From positions 1 through 6,448 of the forward strand of contig FR879455.1 in NCBI GenBank assembly GCA_000434475.1: DNA of 6,448 nucleotides, in the 5' to 3' direction. The notes under the pieces were generated by a model. That model was given only the letters and a program-made list of their open reading frames with translations. It ran no database searches and was not told the DNA's origin. A program made the translations under genes and the position numbers. How positions within the stretch are numbered: the stretch's first letter is position 1; every line of letters starts with the position of its first letter. Of the stretch, positions 4,766-6,448 are shown one piece after another. This DNA comes from Dialister sp. CAG:486. GTDB lineage: Bacteria > Bacillota > Negativicutes > Veillonellales > Dialisteraceae.

Positions 4766-5941
4766 TCATGCCTCCCCGGCCAGAATGACCGCCGCCGACT
4801 CCGGCGAGATCTCCCCCTCTTCCATCAGAAGAAGTGCCGACTCGCCCATCGTTTTCTGTCCCGCTTTCCGCATCGCCTGCTGCAGCTTCTCCTGCGAGAA
4901 ATCCTGATGCAGGATGCGTCTCTCGCTGTCTCCGATGGCGATCATCTCAAAGACCCCCGTCCGCCCGGAAAAACCGCGATGACGGCAGGCCTCACAACCC
5001 GCCCGCTCGTAAGCTGCCTGCCCTGCAAGGGAGCGCGGCAGAGCGTGGGCCGTCAGGAGATCCTCCGTCAAGACCACCTCCCTTTTGCAGGAAGGACAAA
5101 GCCTCGGTACCAGCCGCTGCGCCATCACCAGCGACAGCGACGCTGAAAGAAGATAGGGCGGTATGCCCATATCCATCAGACGAAGCGGCGCAGCGGCCGC
5201 GCTCATCGTGTGGAGCGTCGACAGCACCAGATGCCCCGTGAGCGAGGCATGGATCGCGATCTCCGCCGTTTCCCTGTCACGGATCTCCCCGATCATCACG
5301 ATATCCGGATCCTGCCGTACCAGCGAACGCAGCCCTCGCGCAAAGGACAGCCCCGAGCGCTCATTCACCTGGATCTGCGTCACGCCCGGCAGCCGGTACT
5401 CCACCGGATCCTCGATAGAAATGATACTCACCGTCTCCTGATTCAAGAGCTTCAGCGCCGCATACAACGTCGACGTCTTTCCGCTGCCCGTCGGCCCCGT
5501 CGTGAGGATCAGCCCCTGCCCCTTGGAAAGCGCCCGCCGAAACAGCGACTCCTGCTCCCTTCGCATCCCCAGCTCATTCTTCTCGATAAAATTCACCCGC
5601 CCCGACAGGATACGGATGACGATCGTCTCCCCATACATCGAAGGCAGGACAGAAATACGGAAATCATACGGCACCCCATCAATCTCCTCCGCCCAGCTCC
5701 CATCCTGCGGCAAACGGCTCTCCCCCACATCCAGCCGCCCAAGGACCTTCACGCGCACCGAAAGATTCGGCGCCATGGAGGAAGAGAGACAAAAGCGATC
5801 CGAAAGCAGCCCGTCCTTCCGAAACCGCACCCGCACAAAGGAAGCCCCCGGCTCGATATGGACATCACTCGCCCTCTCAGCCGCCGCCTGTCGCATGATC
5901 TTCTTCAGCACCACATCCGCTCCACCGCGCAGTTCTTCCAT
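4766..5941 (-). CDS. pilB: Type IV pilus assembly / type II secretion ATPase (PilB/GspE), short form without N1 domain
   Basis: A 391-residue cytoplasmic motor ATPase for pilus extension. The N2 domain is seen at about 10-110, including ASDVHIEP (24-31), RFRKDG and the LPQDGS loop (77-82). The core has Walker A GPTGSGKTST (149-158), Asp box SIEDPVEY (175-182), Walker B DIVMIGEIRD (213-222) and His box TGHLVLSTLHT (235-245). The zinc pairs CPSC (282-285) and CEAC (316-319) are intact and mark PilB/GspE rather than PilT. Full-length PilB is usually about 550-570 residues; the N-terminal MshEN/N1 domain, which contacts partner proteins and in some species binds c-di-GMP, is absent. The loss is not a start error: AAGGAGG (5955-5949) lies 7 nt before this ATG and a promoter is close upstream. 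A GspE role in secretion cannot be excluded, but the adjacent pilT favours pili. Confidence 0.93.
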   Translation of the reverse strand: MEELRGGADVVLKKIMRQAAAERASDVHIEPGASFVRVRFRKDGLLSDRFCLSSSMAPNLSVRVKVLGRLDVGESRLPQDGSWAEEIDGVPYDFRISVLPSMYGETIVIRILSGRVNFIEKNELGMRREQESLFRRALSKGQGLILTTGPTGSGKTSTLYAALKLLNQETVSIISIEDPVEYRLPGVTQIQVNERSGLSFARGLRSLVRQDPDIVMIGEIRDRETAEIAIHASLTGHLVLSTLHTMSAAAAPLRLMDMGIPPYLLSASLSLVMAQRLVPRLCPSCKREVVLTEDLLTAHALPRSLAGQAAYERAGCEACRHRGFSGRTGVFEMIAIGDSERRILHQDFSQEKLQQAMRKAGQKTMGESALLLMEEGEISPESAAVILAGEA

Positions 5942-5978
5942 GCGACCGCCTCCTTCTTACCATCAAGGATTTTTCCTC

Positions 5979-5987
5979 ATTATAGCA
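5979..5987 (-). promoter_or_regulatory. Extended -10 promoter of the pil transcription unit
   Basis: Read on the - strand, TGC-TATAAT (5987-5979) is a perfect extended -10. No good -35 is seen at 17 bp; TTGGAT at 19 bp is the nearest candidate and overlaps the palindrome at 6005-6019. Transcription would start about 30 nt before the pilB start codon. Confidence 0.68.
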
Positions 5988-6004
5988 TAAATAGAAAACG
6001 CCCA

Positions 6005-6019
6005 TCCAACAATGTTGGA
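6005..6019. promoter_or_regulatory. 15-bp perfect palindrome, candidate operator for the pil genes
   Basis: TCCAACAATGTTGGA has perfect 7-bp arms around one central base. It begins 20 bp upstream of the -10 box (5979-5984), covering the place where a -35 would lie. That is a classic position for a dimeric regulator, either repressing by overlap or replacing the missing -35 contact. As an RNA hairpin it would have no loop and no T run, so a terminator is unlikely. Confidence 0.5.
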
Positions 6020-6041
6020 AATATCGCACCCTGTCGTTGGC

Positions 6042-6083
6042 ATGACTAGCGACTAGTAGCTAGGGATTGGTGGCTAGGGATTA
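6042..6083. repeat. Second heptamer tandem repeat, opposite orientation
   Basis: Six units on the + strand: ATGACTA, GCGACTA, GTAGCTA, GGGATTG, GTGGCTA, GGGATTA. The consensus matches the reverse complement of the array at 1746-1787, so the two arrays face opposite ways and bracket the pil-HAD block. Here the array lies fully outside genes. Confidence 0.65.
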
Positions 6084-6162
6084 GGTCTTCGATACGAGAA
6101 TACCCTCTTCTAAAAAGGCAGCGATGCCGCCGCCCCGTGAGACCATCCGCTCCCCAAGTACC

Positions 6163-6190
6163 GTCATCCCGAGCGAAGCCGAGGAATCTT
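6163..6190. repeat. Dispersed-repeat motif of the GTCATnCnGAGCGAAGC kind
   Basis: GTCATCCCGAGCGAAGCC followed by GAGGAATCTT closely matches a motif I recall as recurring between genes in many bacterial genomes, where it is often mis-annotated as short proteins containing VIPSEAE or similar. I rely on recall for this; only the single copy is visible here. Confidence 0.45.
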
Positions 6191-6373
6191 TATTGCACTG
6201 CCGCCATATGTACACATGCGCCCTCACTCAAACGACACCTTGGTGCTTCCTTTTTCGCCTTTCCCTCGCTCACGATTTACCGCTCTGCAAGAAGGATGCC
6301 TCTACTTCGGCCCCCATGACACGCAAGAAAGACGGATCGTCTCATATCGTTTTTCATACCGCTGCGTAGAGTT

Positions 6374-6429
6374 GTGCCTCTTCGAGGCACTCTATCCTGC
6401 GCCTTTGGCGCGGCCCTTCTCCAAGGGCC
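6374..6429. repeat. Cluster of three tight hairpins
   Basis: Three back-to-back inverted repeats: GTGCCTC-TTC-GAGGCAC (6374-6390), GCGCC-TTT-GGCGC (6399-6411) and GGCCCTT-CTCC-AAGGGCC (6412-6429). Loops are only 3-4 nt. The second and third abut directly. None is followed by a T run, so plain termination is unlikely; a REP-like dispersed palindrome is the better guess. Confidence 0.6.
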
Positions 6430-6448
6430 TACTCGTATCATCGGAGTG

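Larger units (their letters stand above)
6084..6448. other. Gene-free region with repeats
   Basis: I find no convincing gene in these 365 bp on either strand. Open frames on the + strand (for example from 6124 or 6137) have no good ribosome site, no recognisable domain, and cover repeat DNA. What the region does hold is a dispersed-repeat motif at 6163-6190, small inverted repeats (GGCA-GCGA-TGCC at 6117-6128; ACACC-TTGGTG near 6235-6245) and the hairpin cluster at 6374-6429. Confidence 0.55.

Noticed and set aside
5210..6049. A 279-codon + strand frame opposite pilB that runs into its promoter
   Set aside because: Basic, low-information composition typical of an antisense shadow. It crosses the pil promoter and palindrome.
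6124..6369. An 81-codon + strand frame in the right-hand spacer
   Set aside because: No SD, no domain, and it translates the dispersed-repeat motif into the familiar spurious VIPSEAE-type peptide.

Overview
The window looks like part of a GC-rich Firmicutes chromosome. Shine-Dalgarno (SD) sites are strong AGGAGG-type throughout, and type IV pilus motor genes sit beside a lipoprotein metal-complex receptor. A member of the Negativicutes (Selenomonas-like, diderm) is my best guess. This is inference from gene content and style, and nothing in the window proves the taxon.

Layout, left to right. (1) Positions 90-377 hold a compact locus that I read as an undescribed relative of the par/Fst type I toxin-antitoxin design. 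A + strand mRNA (about 105-312) encodes a 28-residue membrane peptide. A - strand RNA of about 80 nt (about 342-262) starts from a consensus promoter. The two converge on one perfect 21-bp bidirectional terminator hairpin. A split direct repeat (144-173 and 313-338) makes the small RNA complementary to the toxin start-codon region. (2) Positions 442-1425 (-) encode a lone helical-backbone substrate-binding lipoprotein of the iron-siderophore/heme/cobalamin class, with its own terminator. (3) Positions 1426-1772 are gene-free. They hold a putative promoter, a degenerate nonamer array, a 165-bp hairpin element that looks like a MITE, and a heptamer array. (4) Positions 1773-5941 (-) form a probable transcription unit read right to left: pilB-like assembly ATPase, pilT retraction ATPase, pilC platform protein, then a HAD phosphatase/phosphoglucomutase-like gene. 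pilB and pilT are separated by one base. (5) Positions 5942-6448 hold the pil promoter with a perfect palindrome upstream, a second heptamer array on the opposite strand to the first, a dispersed-repeat motif and a cluster of three tight hairpins. I see no convincing gene there.

How the parts work together: PilB powers pilus extension, PilT powers retraction, and PilC is the inner-membrane platform both act on. The pilins, prepilin peptidase and alignment proteins are not in this window. The HAD enzyme and the binding protein have no evident link to pili. The toxin-antitoxin locus is self-contained. The intergenic regions are rich in short tandem repeats and hairpins, which suggests a genome that carries several dispersed repeat families.
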